Part shown: positions 12,446 to 22,125 of the stretch, one piece after another
Layout: every line of letters starts with the position of its first letter
Numbering within the stretch: position 1 is the stretch's first letter
Assembly (NCBI RefSeq): GCF_000003605.2
Contig: NW_003109093.1
Location: 18,166 to 57,709 of the forward strand
From: Saccoglossus kowalevskii
Taxonomy: Eukaryota; Hemichordata; Enteropneusta; Harrimaniidae
Length of the DNA stretch: 39,544 nt
Direction: 5' to 3'
Position numbers and translations under genes: made by a program
Notes under the pieces: model-generated
Told to the model about the DNA's origin: nothing
What the model saw: only the letters and a program-made list of their open reading frames with translations
Databases searched by the model: none

Positions 12446-13013
12446 AAATATTTATTAATGAGTTATTTCTGCATGAAAAATACCAGTAGACCATTTTTGT
12501 TTTGTTTTATTAGCTTGAAATAACTACACCTTCTCAACAACATACTGAAACGTTCAATCCAGCTGCTTTAAAATAACCCCATGACCTATTTCAAACCAAG
12601 GAACGCAGAAATTGTGTGAACCCATGTTATAAAGATACTACAAGAATAACTTAATGTATGCACGAGGGTAACATTGGAGTTCTCGTGATAACATTCGTGA
12701 TAACATTCTCATTATACATATTTTGTTGTTTGTATAAATATTTATTAATGAGTTATTTCTGCATGAAAAATACCAGTAGACCATTTTTGTTTTGTTTTAT
12801 TAGCTTGAAATAACTACACCTTCTCAACAACATACTGAAACGTTCAATCCAGCTGCTTTAAAATAACCCCATGACCTATTTCAAACCAAGGAACGCAGAA
12901 ATTGTGTGAACCCATGTTATAAAGATACTACAAGAATAACTTAATGTATGCACGAGGGTAACATTGGAGTTCTCGTGATAACATTCTCATTATACATATT
13001 TTGTTGTTTGTAT
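12446..13013 (+). repeat. Perfect tandem duplication of a ~290-bp unit
   Basis: Seen: copy 1 (12446-12735, 290 bp) is followed immediately by copy 2 (12736-13013, 278 bp). By eye the two are identical from AAATATTTATTAATGAG to TTGTTGTTTGTAT, except that copy 1 has one extra 12-bp CGTGATAACATT near 12694, itself a nested tandem doubling. The unit has no long frame and no inverted ends. Absence of point differences implies a very recent duplication, or an assembly artefact from joining two haplotypes that differ by the 12-bp insertion. Confidence 0.95.
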
Positions 13014-15251
13014 TCATAATTCAGTGTTCTTGCTTAGTCCAAAATGTCAGCGATAAATCATTTACGCGATTCGTGCCTGATTAATCGTTCGCGTTACGTG
13101 TCGTGATTCTATTTTCGTAACGTGTTGCTTAGTTACTGCGCCAGGCGTTAACAAAGACAGTGCACATTTATGACGTGAGATGACGCACGTTTCCCAAATA
13201 AAGAAAACTTCCAAGATACGTCTCAACACGTGTGTAAGGGTGTTTACCGGCATCTGTATTATACTGCGTTTGCTGCAAGATATAATCTGAATATATTCAT
13301 CCAAATGAATGCATCTCCATATAATGTAATACAATTTTCTCACGAATTGTGTAAAGGTCAAAGTTTCGATTTACTCATCATAATTATTTAACCGGTGATC
13401 AAACCAAAGGCTTGGAATGGATACAAATTACTGCATTCGTTTAATAATAATGCATATAGTTATTACATTAACATGCTGAATTATGATTTGACAGTTTATT
13501 TACCTATTTACCGTATATAAACCGGTTTTTGTTTATTAGTTGTTTGTTCATTTGTTTGTTATGAATCATTAAATGTGGATTTCTCTACAGAAATCAACAT
13601 GATGATATTTAAATCCTGCGACAAATCCGTCTTCAATGTTACTGTGCGGATTCACAAATAACCAGCCCGCGGTCGTTAAAGATGTGGAAGCATATGTCAG
13701 CACGCATCTGATTTCTGTATGTATGTCTTCTATGAACTATGACGTTTAGAAAACACGACGAGTGATTTGAGTTATCTGAACGAATCACACGTATGTATAA
13801 TCTTTCTTTAGTGTTAATCTTCGTTATAAATTTACTTTTTGTATAATACGAAGGAGGATAAAAATTTTCCTAATTGCCTCAGTGAGAATATAAATGGTAC
13901 AGGTGATAACATTAGTACAATCGTGTCGTCGCGAATAAAAAGAGACTATCTCGTTAAAAAAATGATATATGTATAATGAGGGATGTTTCGAATATAAAAC
14001 CGGATATAACGCGTGGTATTGCGAGAAGTAGTAATTATATTTTTGCGAGAGCGTGAGCGTGAACAAAAATCAATATTGCTTCGAGCAGTGTCGCACGTGT
14101 ACTCCGGCAGTACACGTGAATGGCCAGTTAATAATATGTGCAAATGTGTCTTCACTAAAATCGCGAAGTAAAAGGACGAGCGTGAAATGTAGCAGTCAAA
14201 ACAGGTGAAATGGCAAAGAACAGCACAGTGTGCGTGGTAAAAGACGCCTTCTCATTATTGTTGTGGAATACACACATATTTGATGTGTGTAATGATTACT
14301 GTCGAACATGAAACTATTTACTTTGTCAAATTATTGACTTAAATTATATTAACACCGGCTAATATCTTTCAAAGTACTGAGTGCATTTGAATCCGTGATG
14401 TTATATTTACGAGCAATTTGAATGTGAAAATAACTAGGATACCCACACTTGGGAATAAAATCGCTCGAGAACGTTACTATACAACGTGAAGTAGAACAAG
14501 TAATGTAAACAATGCGGACTCTTTTAGCGTTGATCTTTGACGAAAACGAGTAAATGATCACGTACGTTACTGAAAAGTGGTCAACACTGGCGGAAAAGTG
14601 ATGTTGGCTCTGAATCGGATAAAATAACACCGGCGTAAACAAATAACACGGGGTCAACGGCTATCACTCAGAAATCGTGTATAGCAGTAGCTGTAACATA
14701 CAGCCATGTAATAATGTTCATGAAGGCTCCAAACATTAGCAGATTTTCACACTCGTGTAATAACATCCTTTATGTATTGCTTGCCAATAGTGGAAATCCT
14801 CTAACGGGTATGCAAAGAATAAAAGAGCAAGAAGTTCATGATTTCCTGTCATTAAAAAAAATCTCTTAGTTTTTTTCTCTTGAGAATTTGTTTGAAAGGG
14901 TGGGTATTTCTTGAAAATATGTGGGGTACATTTTTTAAGGTATACACTCCTATATAAATAATACATGTAGTCCCCGGCGAATCAGCACCCATTCAGTATT
15001 ATGGGTTACAAATGGGATACTTCCTTCCGTAGTATGCCAAGGGTGACAATAAGGTACTTTAGTTTCAATTATTTTTTTTTTTTAATTTTGGCATTTTTTT
15101 TTTCAAAATGCGGTTTTGTATTACACAACAGCATGTTGTTTTCTGTTACTATGTAATGGTTTCTTGATTGTATATAATAAATAAAAACACTGTGATGCGA
15201 TTGACATCATGTTAAAATTATGAATCGTCTTTCTTGGTCGTTGGTGATGCT
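13014..15251. other. Non-coding DNA
   Basis: No supported gene. A minus-strand frame at 14349-14657 ends in a coding-like tail (SYFHIQIARKYNITDSNALS) but has no recognisable domain. Poly-T runs lie at 15071-15082 and 15094-15103. Confidence 0.4.
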
Positions 15252-15290
15252 GTTAAAGCTGGAAGTCGTCACTCGCGCATGCGCAGACAG
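15252..15290. mobile_element. Possible diverged TTAA-type MITE end with NRF1-like palindrome
   Basis: Seen: TTAAAGCTGGAAGTCGTCAC followed by GCGCATGCGC at 15275-15284. The order TTAAAG, AGTCGTC, GCATGCGC matches the better-preserved ends at 17372 and 22047, with several differences. GCGCATGCGC is the consensus NRF1 palindrome. No opposite end was found, so this may be a solo or convergent sequence. Confidence 0.3.
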
Positions 15291-15499
15291 TAATGGCGTG
15301 TCGTTGTGAATATGGACACACGTTTAGCGTGTGTTTGTATCTTTGTGTAAGACTCAATTCCCGAGCGTGTGCAGGTGCTGACCGACCTCCGACCCCTCCA
15401 ATCCCACCCGCGCTTTAAATTTCATAAGCGAGGATTCTTTGATTTGCATTGCTACTATACAATATTAAAGACATTTAGTTTCATTTCGATTCGAGATTA

Positions 15500-16268
15500 G
15501 GCCACGCCGACTTAATTTTATGGATGACATCCACGCGCGCATTAGTTTTCGTCTGTTCTCAAAAAAAAAAAAAAAAAAAAAAATCTCCGACGACGAGTCT
15601 CTACAGATCGGTTTTCTGTCCGGAACTTGCCGACTCATATTGTCGCAAAGCGCCGGCTTGTCGTAAAACTCTTTTTGGACTATCTAAAAACGTGCCAATT
15701 TTGTCGTAAATGATCTTCTGCACATGCGTATTGCGTTGCCGGGAATACGTGAGCATAAAAGTTCAGAAAACTGAGGGATTGTTGTAGACTGGTACGCAAT
15801 TGACGTCGGCAAGGGAGATAGGACGTTTACACAGCTATACGAGAGATTGGTTAAAGCTAACCCCTACTGTGTAGAGAGGAGTAAGCAAGGACATTTCTGT
15901 ATCATTGCAATGTTCTGTTAGTTATTGTCATAAAGTAGTGATATGTACATTCCGCCTTGACTTGTACTGACAATGATGTTTATGCTGTACCTTGAATGCA
16001 GTGTTTTGACTGAAAGTACTTCATCGTGGCCACATGTACTAGAGCTTGTCTGAAATGGTTATACCTGTGACAGTACGAGATGTGTATATCAACATGTGCC
16101 TCCTACAAATAAAGACTTCTTGTTGTTTTTTGATACATTGTGTTCTGTGGTTCAATTCGTAATAGCAGCTCCGTAGTCCTGTGGTTTTAGCAGGATTTTT
16201 TTTCGCCCTCTCGCATTAGATTTGGGGTCTCCAGCGGATGTCATCCATAAAATTAAATGAGTGTGGCC
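15500..16268. mobile_element. Non-autonomous TIR DNA transposon flanked by TTA (PIF/Harbinger-like)
   Basis: Seen: the left end starts GGCCACGCCGACTTAATTTT and runs on into ATGGATGACATCC; the right end is its inverted copy, reading GGATGTCATCCATAAAATTA then ATGAGTGTGGCC. The arms match over about 37 bp with a few mismatches. TTA occurs directly outside both ends (15497-15499 and 16269-16271), fitting a 3-bp target-site duplication. Known: TWA duplications and GGCC-like termini are typical of PIF/Harbinger elements. The 769-bp interior has no transposase frame. It includes a 23-A run (15561-15583), and AATAAAGACTTC near 16110 resembles a poly(A) signal. Superfamily is inferred from the duplication length only. 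Confidence 0.8.
15561..15583 (+). repeat. Poly(A) tract, 23 A
   Basis: An uninterrupted run of 23 adenines inside the TTA-flanked element, about 60 bp from its left end. It may be a simple-repeat expansion or the tail of a nested retro-insertion; no duplicated flanks were found. Confidence 0.9.
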
Positions 16269-17371
16269 TTAATTAAAATAAACTTATCAATCTTCAGAAC
16301 AATAATCTCCACAGCTCACCTATGTACACATCCCTAAAAATCGGATTAACACATTGGTTAATTCAATTTCATCACATCACAGAGCAACAAAGAGGTTTCT
16401 CGGGGTGAGATAACGCCGTTACTGAATACACATTTTTAAAATGTTTCAGCCACGCACAGACGCTCAAAAGCTGATCGGTCATATTTTCTTCACGATCCGA
16501 ATGACAGTTTCCTTTGGTATATGCAATCAGTACTGAGCATGCTTCCTAGTTACAACCCTGCTTCCTAGTTACAACCATTCATGACTTCTCGTGGGAAAAC
16601 ACAGATGTAATCGACACTATATTTACGTTAAACGCCACTATTCGAACAGTACGAATGAAAAAACAAATCGTGCAACGGAGTGTGTTGTATCACTAGCTAG
16701 CTACTGCAATTACTAAGATAGTTCAATGACCCGAACTCATAATAATGACAACTGAAAGTGTATTTTTGCAGAGATATTGCCAAGAAGTGTGATATTTCTG
16801 CCAATTATAAACAAAACCTCGGTGGTCGTAACTGCTAAGTGATATCAGATGATAACATAACCTATAACGTAAAACAAAATTATTATTTTTCACTTAAAGT
16901 CACTGATTATGGCGATATCTTTAAACACATATTGACTTTAGGTTCAGTTCAGGTCGCAATCATTAATGACATAATTAAAATTAGTAAGAAATCTTACTAA
17001 ATGCTGTACATATGTAAGTCACTGGACCGGGCATGCTGTTTATATTGTGTTCGATTACACGGAAACAGAACAATGTATTGAATGAACGCCATATTAGGCA
17101 TATGCGTTTGTGTCATCTGACACGATCAATCCATTTAATACTATGCTAGTATTTACCCTCCATTCTCTACTTGTCAGCTAATATAACACTATTGCATGTA
17201 TAACGAAGCATACTACACATGCTCTCACTTATTCTAATCAACAACTAACTACACGGTAGATCCAAGGTGATTTGTATTTCCTACACTCAGTTTACAATTC
17301 GAATAAATCATTGCCAGTACAAACAAACTGTGTTCGCGTTTTAGAATATGCAAGATGAGCTATTTTTTTAG
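16269..17371. other. Non-coding DNA
   Basis: No gene supported. A short direct repeat, two copies of TGCTTCCTAGTTACAACC at a 19-bp offset, is at 16540-16576. Confidence 0.5.
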
Positions 17372-17621
17372 TTAAAGGGCGGTGGTCGTCGCGCTGCACA
17401 TGTGCGACATTTCTGTTGATAAACATTGATTTATGAGGTTTATACAAGTATGAGGTTTGACATGGGCACCGGTGATACCTTCCAATCACCTAGGAAAATA
17501 CCTAATTAAAGCTTGGTAACGTCTCACTTTGTACTCGTTGATCGGCGCAAAGTTGCCATCTTTGTTTATATGAGACCCACGTATCTCGCGCATGCGTGGC
17601 GCGAAGACAACCGCTCTTTCA
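17372..17621. mobile_element. TTAA-type MITE (Kolobok/T2-like), complete but eroded
   Basis: Seen: the left end TTAAAGGGCGGTGGTCGTCG then CGCTGCACATGTGCG; the right end, read inverted, is TGAAAGAGCGGTTGTCTTCG then CGCCACGCATGCGCGAG. The right TTAA has mutated to TTCA (17618-17621). No coding frame. Next to the right end lies a motif shared with the copy at 22047 (GGGTCTCATATAAAC, then AAGATGG). Known: TTAA target sites and TTAAAGG-type termini characterise Kolobok/T2 elements; piggyBac also uses TTAA. The superfamily is therefore an inference, while the inverted ends are directly visible. Confidence 0.7.
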
Positions 17622-20135
17622 GTGACACAGTTTTAGCGTAGATAATATAATGTACAGTGGCACCAAATTACTGGCTAGTGGAAGAGAAAGGAGTTTCGTT
17701 CACAAAGTCGGTCTGAAAATAGACTACTCACCATGATAACACGATTTACTGCGTGAGTATTGTTGGTAATCGATAGGGGATATTATTGTCGTACGCTTTT
17801 TATAGCCGGAAGAATGATTGCAGTCATTCATTTCAGCTTATGAATGATTTACCGTGCAGTCAATTTATCTAATTGTGTTCAGAAGCAATATGAACACAAT
17901 GAGGCTATTATACCACGTAGAAGAACGATAGTGTCAACATGGGCACCATTATTGCTTAAGATGTTTTCGTTTTGATTGGAGTTTTCTCATAGATGATACT
18001 CGGTGATTCCTTTACATTAACTGTTGTTAAAATTATTATTCGATACGTCCATGTGTTTTTTTCGTCTTAAAGTGTTTTACATTCGATTGTGGCGTTACAT
18101 AGTGATTGGTGCGCTACGTGACGGTTATGTCTCGGTGACGAGTGGCGACTGTGGCGCTGTAGGACAATTAAGGCGGTAAATGACGAATGTGTCGCGCGTG
18201 ACGTCAACTTTTGTTTTCTTTCGCAAAGAAATACAAATATAAATAATTATTCCCATAAGATTTTGGTTACTAGTAATACTTGTAGGCACTGGGATATTAT
18301 GTCAAACCGATGCAGTTTCAAAAATAAAAATTTATCAAAATCATAATGTGCATGATGGTGGACCACAATTTTTATAGGAAATATACTGAGGACTAAAAAA
18401 ATATTATGCTGAAATCCGTTGATGGCACAGACGTGGCGATGTTTACACGCGAGGAAAGTGGGAAGGAGAATACAAAGTATCGATTACTAATAATAATGTC
18501 GCTAAAACAGACGTTCAGGGATGATCAATAACAGTAACTTATAAAAAGACTTCGAATTTCACTCATTTAATGCACACCACTGTAACAGCCAGCTTAAGAA
18601 TAACATTAATACTTTATACTTCAACGATTCATTTTACTGTATAAGTATCATTACATCATCCTATCAATTAAGTTAATGTTACAATGATCGGGATAATAAT
18701 GAAACGACTAAATGCGCGTGCATCTCTAATTTCTGTAGTTTAATTTGAATTATGTATTAATTTAAGAGTCTGCTCATTTGTAAGTTTGTCCCCAAAGAAA
18801 TGGAAGATTTGAGTATACATGTTACAAACCAAGTTGGAGATACGATTTAATAGTAATACTACGTCAAAAATTGAGGGTGTATCATTGCAACAAGATTCCT
18901 ATATTGTATACATTGAATTATTGAAGATATTAATGTTGTGTAGGGAGAGGCGGTTGACTCAAGTCATTTTTGTTTATCGAACGTTTATTAACTAGCTTTA
19001 TACTTCACAGGTTTAGGTAGGTTAAACGTAGTTTTGAAATGCGTGAAAACGAAACTGTTCTGAAATCTACGAATTGAATTATTCTTTCATCTACATGCTA
19101 TCTTTCAGACAAGCGAGCCTCGTAGTATGTAGTGAATTATATCAGAGTTTCAAGAGACAGTGTATCAATCGTATTTCCTAATGGGCATTCTATTTAATAT
19201 ATGATACGTCTTGGTCCATTTATAAGATATCTTCAATAAAATTCTGGATGTCGTATAAAAAGATATCTGGGAGAATATATCCGCCAGCTATCTGGGCTAT
19301 TATACCGCAATATTCAAAACTCATTCAGAATTTTAAAACTTTGGAATCTTGTAATAATACATCGATGCCAGAAAAAAACTCGCAAGCGCATAAACGACTG
19401 AATTGGTGAATATCATCGAACGTTATATCACCTATAAATTAATAATATCGGCAACGAGTTTCAGAGCAATGTTTTTTTTCAAAACGAAGAAGACACATAA
19501 ATCAATAATTTTACCCATTCCTCGCAAGCACGCTTATTTTTGAAATACCCAAATAGTTTTAATCTGTCGTGTTTTATTGCAGTTTGCCGTTAGCGTGTTT
19601 CGTGTGGTTGCTAAAATTAACCTAATACATGAGATAGGCGGCAAATGTTAACATGATAAATTTATGTTCAATTCTGCAGGTAATAGCAGACCACGTGACA
19701 GTTTTTAATATCTGCAGATCTGTTGCCACGCCTACACTCTGTATCGTTGATTCGTTGGTTGGTTCATTTGTCATCGAGCGCTGACTGTATACGTGTAGTA
19801 TAAACGTAACCACTTTCCAGGGAAGGGATCGAGTACGCGTAATACTGCTCTGACAAAATCCAGGAAGCCATAGCGTGCATCATTTTACCGACAGGTCCCG
19901 ATCGGATGACGGTCACGTTGAGACTTGCTAAAAGCTGTTGCACAGCGGTGGTCATTGGCAGTTATCGGGTGTGTTGTCTTCGCTCGATGCACGCAGCTGG
20001 AGTTCCGCGTTATGTCCATACACCGAACATAAGACGATACAACTCATCGCGTTGTCTACGTGTCTGATATGAATAGAACTTATCTATAGATGCTGCTTGC
20101 CTCGTATTGCGTCATTGAATTATCTAAGCCGCCAG
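17622..20135. other. Upstream flank of the 499-codon gene
   Basis: No supported gene. A more CpG-rich patch at about 18090-18215 carries TGACG half-sites and a full CRE palindrome TGACGTCA at 18199-18206. A 63-codon minus-strand frame at 19764-19955 (starting MTTAVQQLLASLNVTVIRSG) has a balanced composition and could be a first exon of a divergent gene, but it lacks a good donor and a recognisable family. Confidence 0.4.
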
Positions 20136-20403
20136 ATGTCGAATACAAGATCAGTCAGATAGCGACAGCAAGAATTTTTATTGTGACGAGTGTTGTTTTT
20201 TGTCTCATAACTTCCGCGTGGTAAACTGTGTGTATCAGTGCATCTCATTTCATATTGGGTGTCGCAATCGACAGCGTGGTTCTACAAACTGAAACTGCTT
20301 GCTTCGTTGGAACTTCCCACTCAGCAAGTATTGTGAGGCATACGAACAAAGGTATTTATCAGTGCGGGAGAGTACGTATCAATTTAGGCTTTAGACGGCC
20401 ATC
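20136..20403 (+). promoter_or_regulatory. Probable 5' UTR/promoter-proximal region of the 499-codon gene
   Basis: Seen: after an ATG at 20135-20137 no ATG occurs until 20404, about 265 bases, which is what a translated leader needs. CpG density is above that of the surrounding DNA. A possible acceptor (AATTTAGGCTTTAG, ending 20394) lies 9 bases before the start codon, so the leader may be spliced. No TATA box stands out. Confidence 0.35.
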
Positions 20404-21903
20404 ATGGCATCGAATATCCCTGGTTTTGTTATGCCAGATGAAGCGGCGTATTACTTGAAAGCTTATGAGGATCATTTCACGGGTCACGCAATTGACGAGC
20501 CTCTCACCCCGGCCTCGCCGAAGAAAACAACGGATAACACTGTGTTATTAGTGAACGACATGGTTGAAAATGACAACACACGAAAAGAACAAAATGACAT
20601 TACAAGTTCACAACATAACTCTCAGGGCATGTCCTCCAGTTCAGTGGAGGTTTATTGTTCAAATGTGCCCAGTGATGTTCTCCATACGGACCGATCAATT
20701 GGGAATGACGTGCAGCAGCAGTCGTACGACACAACTGCCGTCAAAGACATCTCTATTGGTGATAAACACGAACAAACCTCGGAAGATGGGCAAGATGATC
20801 TGACAGTGGTCTCCGGAAGTGACCGTTCGACTGAATTAAAAATTGGGACGCTTGATGAAAACATTGCAGAGGCGGAGCGAGGTTGTTTCGGTGATGGTGG
20901 ACCTCACGGAAGTATTGAAAACCACAGCGTGCATAGCAATACCTCGATTGATAACAACACGTTTGAACATGCACGAATGAACAAACAAGGTTTGTTTCAG
21001 AGGAAAATCAGAAAAACGCATAGAAAACAACTTAATAATAAAGAGACATATGAAAATATTCGTGTTGATATGCCAAAAGTAGATAAAATAGTGATGTCAG
21101 AACACGAGCAGCGAGGAGACGAAGAAAGAAAAATTCGTCTTCAGAATAGAAAATTGATGAGACAAAAGAATATGACAGAGAGTTATGTCAGTGACAGAGA
21201 ATTTAGAAAAAATAATTCCTTGGTAATTATCGGCTCTAGCAAGCAATCACATACGTCTATGACACCATTTCGACCATTTGAAAGAAAGACGTTATCGTTC
21301 CCATTGAGGAAGTCCGAAAGTTACTCCAAAGTAAAACACTCGCGGGACAAGATAGGGGCCATAACAATTTCGATGAAATTTGAGATGGACAACAAAAGAA
21401 AGAAGTCCAACACTGAACCCAGAATTGAAAATGTTGTTGCTCAAGGTAAAGATAATGAACTACACGTTGAAGACGGGCAACATGAAATGTTGCGGCGTCC
21501 GAACGTTGTAGAAGAGCCCCACAAAAACGCACAACATGAGAAGAATGTTTCGGATGTCGACAAAACGCTTTTGAAATTCCCCCCAATACATGAAGGACGT
21601 ATGATTTCAAGGTTACAAAAAAGCGAAGGAACACCAACGAGTGTGGAGAACAGTCCTATCCGCAAGAGGGTGCCACTTAGAACGCCGGACACTCTACGGA
21701 GCGGGAAATCGCCGGTGATAATACCGACACAGGACCAAGAGTATCGCGTCGTTCCTCGCGAGTCGGAACGACGAGGGTTTAGAGGAAAATCTAAAACACA
21801 CCGAGAGTCGAAGGCAAAGCCGCGAAAACAACTTGCACGAGAGGTTGACATCACTGCTGAGGTGAATGAGCAGATGCTACGACCATGGCCATGGGATCCA
21901 TGA
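20404..21903 (+). CDS. Uncharacterised 499-residue, highly charged, mostly disordered protein
   Basis: Seen: one uninterrupted 499-codon frame in a single exon, by far the longest in the window. The start is the first ATG for about 265 bases and has a good context (ATCATGG). The N-terminus (residues 1-30, including FVMPDEAAYYLKAYEDHF) is the only part that looks foldable, perhaps a short helix. Residues 30-190 are polar and acidic (S, T, D, E, N, Q). Residues 195-275 are strongly basic/charged with a likely helical stretch (about 232-268). Residues 285-500 are basic with nuclear-localisation-like clusters (RKIRKTHRK near 200, KRKK near 331) and proline-directed sites (NSPIRKR near 416, RTPDT near 426, GKSP near 434). 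The C-terminus ends LRPWPWDP. There are only two cysteines, no signal peptide and no membrane segment. I do not recognise a family. A nuclear or cytoskeletal scaffold is possible, but this is speculation. Further coding exons are not required. A frame this long in AT-rich DNA is very unlikely by chance. Confidence 0.85.
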   Translation: MASNIPGFVMPDEAAYYLKAYEDHFTGHAIDEPLTPASPKKTTDNTVLLVNDMVENDNTRKEQNDITSSQHNSQGMSSSSVEVYCSNVPSDVLHTDRSIGNDVQQQSYDTTAVKDISIGDKHEQTSEDGQDDLTVVSGSDRSTELKIGTLDENIAEAERGCFGDGGPHGSIENHSVHSNTSIDNNTFEHARMNKQGLFQRKIRKTHRKQLNNKETYENIRVDMPKVDKIVMSEHEQRGDEERKIRLQNRKLMRQKNMTESYVSDREFRKNNSLVIIGSSKQSHTSMTPFRPFERKTLSFPLRKSESYSKVKHSRDKIGAITISMKFEMDNKRKKSNTEPRIENVVAQGKDNELHVEDGQHEMLRRPNVVEEPHKNAQHEKNVSDVDKTLLKFPPIHEGRMISRLQKSEGTPTSVENSPIRKRVPLRTPDTLRSGKSPVIIPTQDQEYRVVPRESERRGFRGKSKTHRESKAKPRKQLAREVDITAEVNEQMLRPWPWDP

Positions 21904-22046
21904 AACGAGATAGTTAGTAGGATTTTTTACTTAGGTGAAGTGAGTGTATAAGGAATAACCTTTGACCTGACATGCTGGATTGTAGAGGCTGTGTATGGCT
22001 TTTAATTAGTACATCCATGCTATAACTAAATGTGTATTCAAGCATG
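21904..22046 (+). other. 3' flank of the 499-codon gene
   Basis: Probable start of the 3' UTR. There is no canonical AATAAA here; the first plus-strand AATAAA I see downstream is at 22814-22819. If that signal is used, the UTR would include the MITE end at 22047. Confidence 0.35.
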
Positions 22047-22125
22047 TTAAAGGGCGGCAGTCGTCGCGCCACGCATGCGCGAGATATATGGGTCTCATAT
22101 AAACGAAGATGGTAATTTTGACTGC
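22047..22125. mobile_element. TTAA-type MITE end (same family as 17372-17621)
   Basis: Seen: TTAAAGGGCGGCAGTCGTCG, then CGCCACGCATGCGCGAGATA, then GGGTCTCATATAAAC. It matches the inverted right end of the element at 17372-17621 at roughly four bases in five or better for about 75 bases, after which the two diverge. ACGCATGCGC (22071-22080) is one base from the NRF1 palindrome. No opposite end was found within the next kilobase, so this is a truncated or solo end. Confidence 0.65.

Noticed and set aside
14349-14657. 102-codon minus-strand frame with a coding-like tail
   Set aside because: No domain, no splice context, and the N-terminal half reads like random AT-rich translation.
19764-19955. 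Possible divergent first exon (MTTAVQQLLASLNVTVIRSG)
   Set aside because: Balanced composition, but no good donor, a weak start context and no family; kept only as a note.
20228-20458. 76-codon plus-strand frame overlapping the start of the 499-codon gene
   Set aside because: It has no ATG before 20404; it is a shadow of the leader and the true gene in another frame.
20652-21854. Several minus-strand frames of 64-137 codons across the 499-codon gene
   Set aside because: Antisense shadows of a real coding region; no motif and no own start context.
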